Of a stretch of DNA of 35,992 bases, positions 17,801 through 25,381 are shown one piece after another. The notes beneath the pieces were generated by a model. The model worked only from the letters and a program-made list of their open reading frames with translations. It was not told the DNA's origin and made no database searches. The position numbers and the translations under genes were made by a program. The stretch covers positions 1-35,992 of the forward strand of contig LJZT01000042.1 in the NCBI GenBank assembly GCA_001314905.1. The letters run 5' to 3'. Each line of letters starts with the position of its first letter. The stretch's first letter is position 1. This DNA comes from Phormidium sp. OSCR. Its GTDB lineage: Bacteria; Cyanobacteriota; Cyanobacteriia; Cyanobacteriales; Geitlerinemataceae.

Positions 17801-19031
17801 AATCCAATCGACTCAATAGAAAATCCTGAAATGGTGTAAAAAATTCTTCAAACTCGTTAATTTTAGTAGATTTATCCGCAAAACGATGATGGTGATCCAG
17901 CAGTTTTTTAACTCCCTGACGTGCTGATTGAAGTAGGCGTTTATTGTAGGTAATAAACAGAGGATGAACGGCCAAGGCTGTATCGGAAACATCCGGGTTA
18001 TGTTCGCGGATATCAATATATTTTTGGCAATAATAGGCAAATAAATAAAACAACATCGTGGATTTGCCACTTCCCGCCCGACCATTGATAAAAATAGGCA
18101 ATTTCCCAGATTCTAGGATGCTTTCTTCTTCCAAAGAAAGGGCAAAATTCCCTTCCGCTTCTCGCTCGATTTCATACCAAATATCGGGGTCAAGCAGTAA
18201 ATAACGAGGATAATAGCGGAGAGAATATTGGGCGATGTCGTTGCGGGAGAGGGAATGGGTGAGGCGATTCTCCAATCCAGGGCCATATAAATTCAGAGAG
18301 GCCCCGATGTTTTGAATATCTTGTAAACTGGGGCGTTTGTCAAAGGGAGAAATCAAGAGAATTGCCAAATTTCCCGGACTATCAGTTGCTTCAATTCGCG
18401 AAAAAAGAATTGCTTTTTGGCGGGTTTTGTGGTAACACCATGATAGTCCCTCATAGGGCGTTGACTGTTCTTGAAGTGCTGCATTCGAGTCTCGTTCAAT
18501 CAGACCATACACCAACTCATGATAGGTTTGCCAATGACGGTCAATTTCGACGGTTTTAAATTGTTCGACCCAGATACGAGTTTCATAAATGGCTCCCCCT
18601 TGGCTATCCATGAGCAAACTGGGTTTTTGCAGCCATTCTTTTAAATGTGCTGGCAGATATTTCGGCTGTTGTTCGGCGGTTAGATCCTCTTTTTGATGTT
18701 GAATTTCACGCTCGATATCGAGGATATTGAGCTTGAAGTGAGTTGTGCCATACTGGTCAGGATTATCCAAAAAATGATGTTCATAATCTGGCTGACCCCG
18801 TTGAAAGATTTTCAGGAAGCAGAAAACTCGGTCGTTGCCGACTTTTTGGATTTTGCCAATCAGACGTAAGTTATCGAAGCGATGTTTGAGATAGGGATAA
18901 TTCCAATCGAAGTGACTTTGAATGCCAGTGGTACCATGGGTTTGAATCGAAGCCCTGAGAGTGTTTAATTTATCGAGTTTATTGTAATTTCTAGCTTCAG
19001 TTATGCAGCTTGGGCTAATATAAACAAACAT
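14883..19031 (-). CDS. UvrD/Rep-like SF1 helicase with long N- and C-terminal extensions
   Basis: The 1382-residue protein carries the SF1A helicase motifs in order: Walker A GRAGSGKST (~317-325), motif II DEAQD (~527-531), motif III FAGDPLQTL (~562-570), SNYRS (~609-613), motif V LSASQAKGLEFPFVILYN (~711-728) and motif VI VAASRP (~762-767). The ~300 residues before the core have no domain I can name; RLIGKIQKVGNDRVFCFLKIF (split at 57-70 and 71-76) recalls small RelE-like folds, weakly. After ~790 there are about 450 residues of Trp-rich helical repeats (TPR/clathrin-like), then a beta-rich C-terminal ~130 residues. Ordinary UvrD/Rep proteins are ~650-750 residues, so this is not housekeeping UvrD. 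The ATG at 19031 is preferred over the TTG at 19124, whose extra 31 residues look non-coding. It is first gene of the minus-strand block, divergent from fbp. Confidence 0.85.
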   Translation of the reverse strand: MFVYISPSCITEARNYNKLDKLNTLRASIQTHGTTGIQSHFDWNYPYLKHRFDNLRLIGKIQKVGNDRVFCFLKIFQRGQPDYEHHFLDNPDQYGTTHFKLNILDIEREIQHQKEDLTAEQQPKYLPAHLKEWLQKPSLLMDSQGGAIYETRIWVEQFKTVEIDRHWQTYHELVYGLIERDSNAALQEQSTPYEGLSWCYHKTRQKAILFSRIEATDSPGNLAILLISPFDKRPSLQDIQNIGASLNLYGPGLENRLTHSLSRNDIAQYSLRYYPRYLLLDPDIWYEIEREAEGNFALSLEEESILESGKLPIFINGRAGSGKSTMLFYLFAYYCQKYIDIREHNPDVSDTALAVHPLFITYNKRLLQSARQGVKKLLDHHHRFADKSTKINEFEEFFTPFQDFLLSRLDSETLEKFESDKHIAFYQFERAYQSSFPGQLSPAECWHIIRAFIKGYNLEDMAAEDYSDIPRGERTVPEESFKFVCDRVYPWYKNYLKSNHYWDDQDLIRAVLKQGNISQKYSALVFDEAQDFTKLELRLLVQLSIFTDYELYPPVASLPFAFAGDPLQTLNPTGFRWKSVRAAFYEQVIASLDPDRHLKLQMTFHELKSNYRSLGAIVRLTNLILLWRYLFFKSHQLTLQVPWKPGNGIPPQKFILSENLQAAQFREQCQNDPIILIPCEEGGELNYLQQDELLRDLFPEIQQGKVPKNILSASQAKGLEFPFVILYNFGEELAQGQTNLNKLYRAQQRNLELEYFFNKLYVAASRPTEALVILDSPAGDQALWRFANQEGCDRAINASQLEAQDAAQISFLPRGESFAIFNRDNRLEQAEQFWENGLSQENPEFLYRAADFYRSLNAYDKAEMSQAWALKFERDFQAAGERFLALNQPDEARTCFWQGLCWPQLWDWYQQHRGSAIERAIAEFMASQPASLTQLREFSQQLDNHIHQAQRHYTEKPWRMAIQAYRDTIQEFLNAKETLTPREWQQYGDSLERLAQAKYPQLLHSAGCCFYAAQTPENRRRAVDCWEACGDTEHRDYYLAKAQQVGFPEGIPYLRQAEAYKQIVDRWEQAGKPGKANWLKQLDGIRWALELEQRWDDLVQYLLQARRWLEAIASLDRCQGPDCQALTWEVVRQLATSNLSPDDTRPQRRQYVEFLQRVIAQETWPRHLTPAEVGASFERVGEWVPCLSFYEQLLETPDLSPHWRRYAQRRWLATKLKQQQFAEGTSPQRAEAIRAEIQRKGQQWQLDATRIPPQPQPAEPTRLPGTVQVEGLPERVLLQRHGNGAQFVLGGVSVEAVQTRKSLQVTLRAREGGDSVFVKLTRKGGLIRRQDLTIYTDDGNSLLFRLEPVCVGRLVYRGGNPRVEVVLSGLDKRQRICIRPGL

Positions 19032-19321
19032 GGCAGCAGTATCTCGGCAGTTGGGCAGGTTTAGGAGAGTATTCTGGGGATAAATGAGAGGGTGAGGTGG
19101 AGGTTTTCGGGCAACAGACTCCAAGCCGCTAACTCCTTAACCTCCTATTATATGGAATATAAATCGAAGTTTAATCTAAAGAAAATCTATAGTCCCTGCC
19201 AAATGCGTAACAACTCGGAGAAGTGGTTTTACCATAGGAGCAAGGTACACTCATCCCAGGGTGCGATCGCCCAACCTCCCGAGTCCCTCACCGACATGAA
19301 CATCCTAGATAGGAACCCTTT
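19032..19321. promoter_or_regulatory. Divergent intergenic region, helicase operon and fbp
   Basis: This 290-base region must carry promoters for the minus-strand helicase gene and the plus-strand fbp gene. The centre (19140-19190) is AT-rich, and a HIP1-like GCGATCGC lies at about 19263. I cannot assign reliable -10/-35 boxes. Confidence 0.4.
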
Positions 19322-20368
19322 ATGACACCAACAGAACCCTTCGAGATGCCCCAACGGGCCTTAGACCGCGACTGTACCACCCTATCGCGCCATGTCCTTG
19401 AACAACTGCAAAGCTTTTCCCCCGAGGCCCAGGATCTCAGTACCCTGATGAACCGCATCGCCTTAGCCGGGAAACTCACCGCGCGTCGTCTCAGCCAATC
19501 GGGACTCATGGATGGGGTTCTCGGCTTTGCTGGGGGAGAAAACGTCCAGGGAGAAGACGTGAAGAGAATGGACGTCTACGCCAACGAAGTTTTCATCTCC
19601 GTCTTCAAACAAAGTGGCCTCGTCTGTCGCCTAGCCTCCGAGGAGATGGAAAAACCCTACTACATCCCCGAAAACTGCCCCATTGGCCGCTATACTCTGT
19701 TGTATGACCCCATCGACGGGTCCTCGAACATTGATGCCAATCTCAACGTGGGGTCAATCTTCGCGATCCGTCAACAAGAAGGGAACGACGAAAGCGGAGA
19801 AGCCCTCGATTTACTGCAATCGGGCCATAAACAACTGGCCGCCGGCTATATCCTCTATGGTCCCAGTACCGTCCTCGTCTACTCTATCGGGACTGGCGTT
19901 CACTCGTTCACTCTCGATCCCACCCTCGGCGAGTTTATCCTCTGGCAAGAGAACATCCAAGTCCCCGAACATGGTTCCGTCTATAGTGTTAACGAGGGCA
20001 ACTTCTGGCAATGGGACGACTCGATGCGAGATTACATTCGCTATGTCCATCGCCATGAAGGCTACACGGGACGCTACAGTGGCGCTTTAGTGGGGGACTT
20101 CCACCGCATCTTGCTGCAAGGCGGCGTCTTTCTCTATCCCGGAACCGTGAAGAAACCCGAAGGAAAATTGCGACTTCTCTATGAGTCTGCACCTCTGGCC
20201 TTCTTGATGGAACAAGCCGGCGGACAAGCCAGTACCGGATTGCAAAAAATCATGGATGTGGTTCCCGAGAAACTCCACCAACGAACCCCTCTGGTGATTG
20301 GTAGTCCTGAAGATGTGGCCCTAGTCGAGTCGTTTATCCAAGAAGGAACGCGGGGCGATCGCCACTAA
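19322..20368 (+). CDS. fbp: Class I fructose-1,6-bisphosphatase
   Basis: This enzyme hydrolyses fructose 1,6-bisphosphate to fructose 6-phosphate and phosphate in the cytosol, for gluconeogenesis and the Calvin cycle. The 348-residue length fits class I. Metal-site residues are visible as the Glu pair at 107-108 (ASEEME) and [11 protein letters not shown] (129-138, the D-P-x-D-G-S signature). The phosphate-binding part includes [14 protein letters not shown] and the C-terminal EQAGGQAS. The ATG at 19322 fits the family's N-terminus. It is followed 110 bases later by zwf and then opcA, the classic cyanobacterial cluster. Unlike in Nostoc, no tal gene lies between fbp and zwf. Family identity is certain. 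Confidence 0.97.
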   Translation: MTPTEPFEMPQRALDRDCTTLSRHVLEQLQSFSPEAQDLSTLMNRIALAGKLTARRLSQSGLMDGVLGFAGGENVQGEDVKRMDVYANEVFISVFKQSGLVCRLASEEMEKPYYIPENCPIGRYTLLYDPIDGSSNIDANLNVGSIFAIRQQEGNDESGEALDLLQSGHKQLAAGYILYGPSTVLVYSIGTGVHSFTLDPTLGEFILWQENIQVPEHGSVYSVNEGNFWQWDDSMRDYIRYVHRHEGYTGRYSGALVGDFHRILLQGGVFLYPGTVKKPEGKLRLLYESAPLAFLMEQAGGQASTGLQKIMDVVPEKLHQRTPLVIGSPEDVALVESFIQEGTRGDRH

Positions 20369-20415
20369 CCCCCATCCCAAACGTCAGGAAACCCTGAATC
20401 TTCCCCAATGGCGAG

Positions 20416-20447
20416 AGTTGACAAGCCTGAGTCCGCAATTGTCAACT
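20416..20447. promoter_or_regulatory. Perfect 9-bp inverted repeat upstream of zwf
   Basis: AGTTGACAA (20416-20424) and TTGTCAACT (20439-20447) are perfect inverted copies with a 14-base spacer, ending 31 bases before the zwf ATG. The location suits an operator, or a stem-loop in the fbp-zwf transcript. It does not fit the NtcA pattern GTA-N8-TAC. The regulator, if any, is unknown. Confidence 0.5.
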
Positions 20448-20478
20448 CAATACTGTCACTCTAATCATTAAAGCTTCT

Positions 20479-22008
20479 ATGGTCGCTATCCAAGACAATC
20501 CCCTGCGCGTTGGCCTGCAACAAGATCGCATTCCCGAACCGCAAATTCTGATTATCTTCGGCGCATCAGGGGATTTAACCCAGCGTAAGCTGGTGCCCGC
20601 CATCTACCAGATGCACCTCGAACGTCGTCTTCCCCCGGAACTCACCATCGTGGGAGTCTCACGCCGAGACTGGAGTCATGACTATTTCCGCGATCATTGT
20701 CGCCAAGGTGTCGATGAATTTGGCGGTGGTTTACAATCCGATGAGATTTGGAACAGTTTTGCCCAAGGACTCTTCTATTGTCCCGGAAATATCGACAATC
20801 CTCAAGATTACCAAGATCTAAAAGCCTTCCTCAGCGAACTCGATGAAAAACGAGGAACACGGGGAAATCGAGTCTTCTACCTCTCGGTAGCCCCCCGTTT
20901 CTTTGGGGAAGCCACCCAACAACTCGGGGAAGCGGGAATGTTGGCCGATCCGACCAAACAACGCTTGGTGATTGAGAAACCCTTTGGCCGGGATTTAGCC
21001 TCGGCTCAATTTCTCAATCAGGTCGTCCAATCGGTTTGTGACGAAAAACAAGTCTATCGCATCGACCATTATCTTGGCAAAGAAACGGTCCAAAACTTAT
21101 TAGTATTCCGCTTCGCTAATGCCATTTTTGAACCTCTTTGGAATCGGCAATTTGTGGATCATGTGCAAATTACTGTCGCTGAACGGGTGGGACTCGAAGG
21201 ACGGGCGGGGTATTATGAAACCGCTGGGGCGTTGCGAGATATGGTGCAAAACCATTTGATGCAGTTATTCAGCCTCACGGCGATGGAAGCCCCCAATTCT
21301 TTAGATGCGGACAGTATCCGCAATGAGAAAGTGAAGGTGGTTCAAGCGACTCGTTTGGCGGACACGGAACATTTGGATAATGCCGCTGTTCGGGGACAAT
21401 ATACGAAAGGCTGGATGGATGGCAAAACGATTCCCGCCTATCGTGATGAAGACGGGGCTGATCCTGAGTCTACCACTCCCACCTATGCGGCCTTGAAGTT
21501 GAGTATCGATAATTGGCGTTGGAAGGGGGTTCCCTTCTATTTACGAACGGGGAAACGGATGCCGAAAAAGGTCTCGGAAATTGCTATTCAGTTTAAGGAT
21601 GTGCCATTTCTGATGTTCCAATCGGCGGCGAAACAAGCCAATCCCAATGTCTTGGTGATGCGGATTCAGCCGAATGAAGGCATTAGTATGCGTTTTGAGG
21701 TGAAAACGCCGGGAACGTCTTTGCGCACGCGATCGGTGAACATGGATTTCCGTTATGATGCGGCGTTTGGGAAACCGAGTACCGATGCTTATAGCCGTTT
21801 ACTGATTGATTGTATGTTGGGTGATCAGACGCTGTTTACCCGTGGTGATGAAGTCGAAGCCTCCTGGCGGGTGTTAACCCCGGTTTTGGAAGTCTGGGAT
21901 GCACCCGCACCCCCGGATTCGATTCCCCTCTATGAAGCCGGAACTTGGGAACCCGTCGAAGCGGAATTGTTATTGAATCGAGACAATCGTCGCTGGCGGC
22001 GTTTATAA
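20479..22008 (+). CDS. zwf: Glucose-6-phosphate 1-dehydrogenase
   Basis: Zwf oxidises glucose 6-phosphate to 6-phosphogluconolactone with NADP+, the entry step of the oxidative pentose phosphate pathway used by cyanobacteria in the dark. The 509-residue protein has the NADP-binding motif [12 protein letters not shown] (~28-38), the EKPFG motif (~167-171) and the active-site signature RIDHYLGKE (~194-202, His197). Cys187 lies in SVCDEK, close to a cysteine known from redox control of cyanobacterial G6PDH; correspondence is inferred. Its activator OpcA follows 138 bases downstream. Regulation may involve the palindrome at 20416-20447 and co-transcription with fbp. Confidence 0.97.
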   Translation: MVAIQDNPLRVGLQQDRIPEPQILIIFGASGDLTQRKLVPAIYQMHLERRLPPELTIVGVSRRDWSHDYFRDHCRQGVDEFGGGLQSDEIWNSFAQGLFYCPGNIDNPQDYQDLKAFLSELDEKRGTRGNRVFYLSVAPRFFGEATQQLGEAGMLADPTKQRLVIEKPFGRDLASAQFLNQVVQSVCDEKQVYRIDHYLGKETVQNLLVFRFANAIFEPLWNRQFVDHVQITVAERVGLEGRAGYYETAGALRDMVQNHLMQLFSLTAMEAPNSLDADSIRNEKVKVVQATRLADTEHLDNAAVRGQYTKGWMDGKTIPAYRDEDGADPESTTPTYAALKLSIDNWRWKGVPFYLRTGKRMPKKVSEIAIQFKDVPFLMFQSAAKQANPNVLVMRIQPNEGISMRFEVKTPGTSLRTRSVNMDFRYDAAFGKPSTDAYSRLLIDCMLGDQTLFTRGDEVEASWRVLTPVLEVWDAPAPPDSIPLYEAGTWEPVEAELLLNRDNRRWRRL

Positions 22009-22146
22009 CCTCGAATCGCGGCTGGTGCATCGGTTTGACGGGTTCACGATGAGAACCTGGCCGGCTAATCCAGTCGAGTTGCGTCAAAATCAAGGTGGTA
22101 TTGCCTTGTTGCTCGGTTGTTTGCACGTTTAGGGAGATGATTGATT

Positions 22147-23481
22147 ATGAGTACTAGCACACCTGTTGTTGCGTTACAGAAACCCAAAGATATTTCCTTG
22201 GGGGAGATTGAGGCCGAACTCAGTCAAATTTGGCTGGGACAGAGTAAGGGACAAGGTGCGCCCTTGGCGAGTCGGGCCTCAACCTTTAGTATGGTGGTCT
22301 ATGAACCTGAGGAGTTTCAGCAGTTGTTAGCTGCTTTGGGGTTTTATGATTGCCCTATTGATGGTGTTAATGGGGAAGAAGCCCGCCAAGCCATCGAAGC
22401 GGCGCAGAAACAGTATGATCTCAAGGTGACGGGACATATGAATGCTCCTACCCTGCGCAAGTTACGGGAGGAGTTCAACCGGTTATCCCCCCAAGACCAG
22501 CATTATGACAACCTAGATGCGCGGGGATTTCAGATTAGTGAGGCGATCGCCGCCGCCAATCCCTGCCGCATTATTACCATCTGTCCCACTTTTGGCATTG
22601 AAGATAAGGGCGTGACGGCCCAAGTCTCAGCCTATTGTCCGCTTCAGCGTCAGAGTTCCAAGTTAGTCTGTTGCGAGTACATCACCCTACGAGGAACGAA
22701 GGACGCCCTCAACCGGGTGGGGGATTTAGTCACGTCCCTGATGGTTCCTGAGTTACCTCGCTTCGTCTGGTGGAAAGCCACCCCGAACCCGGAACAGGAG
22801 TTGTTCGCATCCCTGGCTACCGCCAGCAACTGTACGGTGGTCGATTCGAGTTATTTCAGTGATCCGCGATCGGAATTGCTGAAAATGCAGGAGTTAGTCG
22901 AGCAAGAAATCTATATTGCTGACCTCAACTGGCATCGTCTCTCGGCTTGGCAAGAGTTAACCGCCGCCGCCTTCGATCCTCCTGAACGGCGGATGTCCCT
23001 GGGGGAAATCGACAGCATCACCATTGATTATGAGAAGGGCAACGACTCTCAGGCGTTGCTGTTCCTGGGTTGGTTTGCTAGTCGCCTCGGCTGGAAACCT
23101 ATCTCTTATTCTGTGGAGTCGGGGGATTACGAGATTACTCAGATCAAGTTCGAGGGAGAGTGCGATCGCGAAATCCTGGCGGAGTTAGCTGGGGTTCCGG
23201 TGGCGGATACTGGTGAAATTCCCGGAGATTTAATCGCTTTACGCCTCAATTCCTCGAACCCTGATGCCGACTGTTGCACCATTCTCTGTTCCGAAACCAC
23301 TGGCTGTATGCGCATGGAAGCGGGTGGAAGCGCCCAATCCTGTCGCACGGAACAGGTCACGGCTCTCTCAGACCAGAAGGCTGAGTCCTTAATGGCTCAA
23401 CAACTGCAACGCTGGGGACATGATGTGTTGTATGAGGAAAGTCTTGGGGTTACCGCACAACTGTTAGGTTTAGCACCTTAA
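22147..23481 (+). CDS. opcA: Glucose-6-phosphate dehydrogenase assembly/activator protein OpcA
   Basis: OpcA binds Zwf and promotes its oligomeric, active state in cyanobacteria. The 444-residue protein includes a peptidoglycan-binding-like helical module near residues 50-100 (GFYDCPIDGVNGEEAR, a feature of cyanobacterial OpcA). The conserved OpcA core follows, with CRIITICPTF, LVCCEYITLRG, LPRFVWWKATP and VVDSSYFSDPRSELL. The ATG at 22147 is chosen over an in-frame TTG at 22141 because AGGGAGA lies about 10 bases upstream. Many cysteines (for example CPLQRQSSKLVCCE, and CCTILCSETTGC near the C-terminus) would allow redox control. It closes the fbp-zwf-opcA unit; a strong terminator follows at 23576. 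Confidence 0.96.
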   Translation: MSTSTPVVALQKPKDISLGEIEAELSQIWLGQSKGQGAPLASRASTFSMVVYEPEEFQQLLAALGFYDCPIDGVNGEEARQAIEAAQKQYDLKVTGHMNAPTLRKLREEFNRLSPQDQHYDNLDARGFQISEAIAAANPCRIITICPTFGIEDKGVTAQVSAYCPLQRQSSKLVCCEYITLRGTKDALNRVGDLVTSLMVPELPRFVWWKATPNPEQELFASLATASNCTVVDSSYFSDPRSELLKMQELVEQEIYIADLNWHRLSAWQELTAAAFDPPERRMSLGEIDSITIDYEKGNDSQALLFLGWFASRLGWKPISYSVESGDYEITQIKFEGECDREILAELAGVPVADTGEIPGDLIALRLNSSNPDADCCTILCSETTGCMRMEAGGSAQSCRTEQVTALSDQKAESLMAQQLQRWGHDVLYEESLGVTAQLLGLAP

Positions 23482-23575
23482 TTTCGTTGGCACACATTGC
23501 GATTTTTGTCAATCTCACCGCTTTTTTTGGTAAAGTTGTGTAAAGAACAAACCCCATCGTGAGCGCTGAACTGGC

Positions 23576-23618
23576 GAGGGATGGAGAGAAATTTGCTCCC
23601 ATCCCTCTCTCGATTTTT
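23576..23618 (+). terminator. Rho-independent terminator after opcA
   Basis: GAGGGATGGAG (23576-23586) pairs with CTCCCATCCCTC (23596-23607), with one bulged base and a 9-base loop. TCTCGATTTTT follows (T-run 23614-23618). The stem is long and GC-rich. It lies 95 bases after the opcA stop and is the best terminator in the window. Confidence 0.8.
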
Positions 23619-24041
23619 CCCGACAACCTCTCTTATGGCGGCGATGCTGATTGATGCTCTTAAGTCTTTCTAGGCAAAGGTTTCGGAGGATAAAACGGGT
23701 CCCTAATTTGGCAAAAATTTGGCGTTGAGTCGGCAACAGTCTCTCGCAAGCTGCCAAATTTTGCACACAAGTAGGTCAGTGTGAAAATCCTAGCAAATCT
23801 CTGAAACCCTGTCAAATTCGTTCTTTTATTAGGAATTTTTCCTAGTAAGCTCTTGACTTTGAAGTTTTGTAACAAGCGGCAAATTTTAAAGATTAAAAGT
23901 ATGTGTGATATAAAATCAGTTTTACTTATCACACGTCCGAAAGACCCCCAGTAAGGGGAAAATTTGGTCGTTGACCCCATCTAGGGCTAAACTTGGAGAC
24001 GATTGTAACCCGTACAGCTAACCCTTTATCCCGTCTCCAAC
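23619..24041. other. Long intergenic leader region upstream of sat
   Basis: About 420 bases without a convincing gene. Minus-strand open frames here have no recognisable features. It contains a small inverted repeat TAGGAA-TTT-TTCCTA (23830-23844), the larger inverted repeat at 23901-23936, and a CCCC-AGTAA-GGGG hairpin (about 23947-23959). Structure of this density before sat is compatible with promoter and leader control of sulfate assimilation. No riboswitch class was recognised. Confidence 0.45.
23901..23936. promoter_or_regulatory. 10-bp inverted repeat overlapping an AT-rich -10-like box
   Basis: ATGTGTGATA (23901-23910) and TATCACACGT (23927-23936) are inverted copies with one mismatch that would pair as G-U in RNA; 8 bp are perfect. 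The 16-base spacer begins TAAAAT, giving GATATAAAAT, a possible -10 box. The arms contain TGTGA/TCACA, but the spacing is too wide for a CRP-type site. It is an operator or leader stem-loop candidate about 105 bases before sat. Confidence 0.45.
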
Positions 24042-25217
24042 GTGAGTGTAGCAACCAAACTTCAAGAAACCATTGCCGCCCACGGTGGCACTCTGATTAA
24101 TCGCCTGGCCACCGCCGAGCAGAAACAGGAATTTCTCGCCCAAGCCGATGACCTGCCTCGGGTGACGATGGACGATCGCACCTTCTCGGACTTGGCCTTA
24201 ATAGCCATTGGTGGCTTTAGTCCCCTGACCGGCTTCATGGCCGAAGCCGACTATCAGCGAGTTGTCCAGGAAATGCGCCTGGCCAACGGCTTACCCTGGT
24301 CGGTGCCGATTACCCTCAGTGTCAGCGAAGAGGTGGCCAATTCCTTGAAGGAGGGCGATCGCGTGCGCCTCGACGACAAAAGCGGGCGTTTTGTCGGAGT
24401 TCTCGACCTAAGGGAGAAATACCACTACGACAAACTGCAAGAAGCCCTCCATGTCTATCGCACCAACGAAGACAAACATCCCGGTGTGGCGGTCGTCTAT
24501 GCACAAGGGCCAGTCAATCTAGCCGGTTCGGTGTGGATGCTAGAGCGAGATCCTCATCCTCTGTTCCCCAACTACCAAATCGATCCAGCCGACTCCCGGC
24601 AACTGTTTATCGAAAAAGGCTGGAAAACCGTCGTCGGCTTCCAAACCCGCAACCCCATCCACCGCGCCCATGAATATATCCAAAAATGCGCCTTAGAAAC
24701 CGTCGATGGTTTATTTTTGCATCCTCTCGTGGGCGCAACCAAAAGCGATGACATTCCCGCTGATGTGCGGATGCGTTGCTATGAAATTATGCTCGATAAA
24801 TACTTCCCCCGCGATCGCGTGATGATGGCCATTAACCCCGCCGCCATGCGCTACGCTGGCCCTCGGGAAGCGATTTTCCACGCCTTAGTCCGCAAAAACT
24901 ATGGCTGCACTCACTTCATTGTTGGACGGGATCACGCCGGGGTTGGAGATTACTATGGAACCTACGACGCTCAAAAGATTTTTGAGGAGTTTGAACCCGG
25001 AGAATTGGGGATTACACCCATGAAGTTTGAACACGCCTTCTACTGCACTCGGACCGGAACCATGGCCACCTCAAAAACCAGTCCCAGTACAGCCGAAGAG
25101 CGGATTCACCTATCAGGAACCAAAGTGCGCGAAATGTTGCGACGGGGTGAACTCCCGCCGCCAGAGTTCTCTCGTCCGGAAGTCGCAGCGGAACTGGCTA
25201 AAGCCATGCACGACTAA
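24042..25217 (+). CDS. sat: Sulfate adenylyltransferase (ATP sulfurylase)
   Basis: Sat converts sulfate and ATP to adenosine 5'-phosphosulfate and pyrophosphate, the first step of assimilatory sulfate reduction in the cytosol. The 391-residue length fits the single-polypeptide Sat/MET3 family, without an APS-kinase domain. Visible motifs are [10 protein letters not shown] (~57-66), [11 protein letters not shown] (201-211, the QxRN and HxxH nucleotide site) and [12 protein letters not shown] (~295-306). The start is GTG at 24042; [10 protein letters not shown] then fits the usual short N-terminus. It appears to be transcribed alone, with a terminator before its leader and a stem-loop after its stop. 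Confidence 0.96.
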   Translation: MSVATKLQETIAAHGGTLINRLATAEQKQEFLAQADDLPRVTMDDRTFSDLALIAIGGFSPLTGFMAEADYQRVVQEMRLANGLPWSVPITLSVSEEVANSLKEGDRVRLDDKSGRFVGVLDLREKYHYDKLQEALHVYRTNEDKHPGVAVVYAQGPVNLAGSVWMLERDPHPLFPNYQIDPADSRQLFIEKGWKTVVGFQTRNPIHRAHEYIQKCALETVDGLFLHPLVGATKSDDIPADVRMRCYEIMLDKYFPRDRVMMAINPAAMRYAGPREAIFHALVRKNYGCTHFIVGRDHAGVGDYYGTYDAQKIFEEFEPGELGITPMKFEHAFYCTRTGTMATSKTSPSTAEERIHLSGTKVREMLRRGELPPPEFSRPEVAAELAKAMHD

Positions 25218-25233
25218 TCGCGACGGCTATAGG

Positions 25234-25263
25234 GGAACAGAATCACAGAATTCTGTTCCTGTC
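25234..25263 (+). terminator. Stem-loop after sat
   Basis: GGAACAGAAT (25234-25243) and ATTCTGTTCC (25250-25259) form a perfect 10-bp stem with a 6-base loop, 16 bases after the sat stop. The following TGTCGTTTATC is only modestly T-rich, so it may terminate or protect the transcript end. Confidence 0.6.
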
Positions 25264-25336
25264 GTTTATCAAACATAACTAAAGTTAGGGGTTTTATCCT
25301 GATGAATTTGCTGTTTCATCTGCCGACTGCTATCTC

Positions 25337-25364
25337 TATTAACTATTAACTATTAACTATTAAC
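25337..25364. repeat. Four perfect TATTAAC heptamers
   Basis: Four exact tandem copies of a 7-base unit lie 17 bases before the orthocaspase-like gene. This resembles the short tandemly repeated repetitive (STRR) heptamers known from filamentous cyanobacteria. The same unit family reappears at 27591 (inverted) and 30327. Confidence 0.85.
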
Positions 25365-25381
25365 TTTCTTACGCAACTACT

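Noticed and set aside
23901-23936. CRP-type cAMP receptor site upstream of sat
   Set aside because: TGTGA and TCACA half-sites are present but 20 bases apart, far more than the 6-base spacing of a CRP site.
23515-23980. Two overlapping minus-strand frames between opcA and sat
   Set aside because: They overlap each other and run through the terminator and the inverted repeat; no recognisable protein features.
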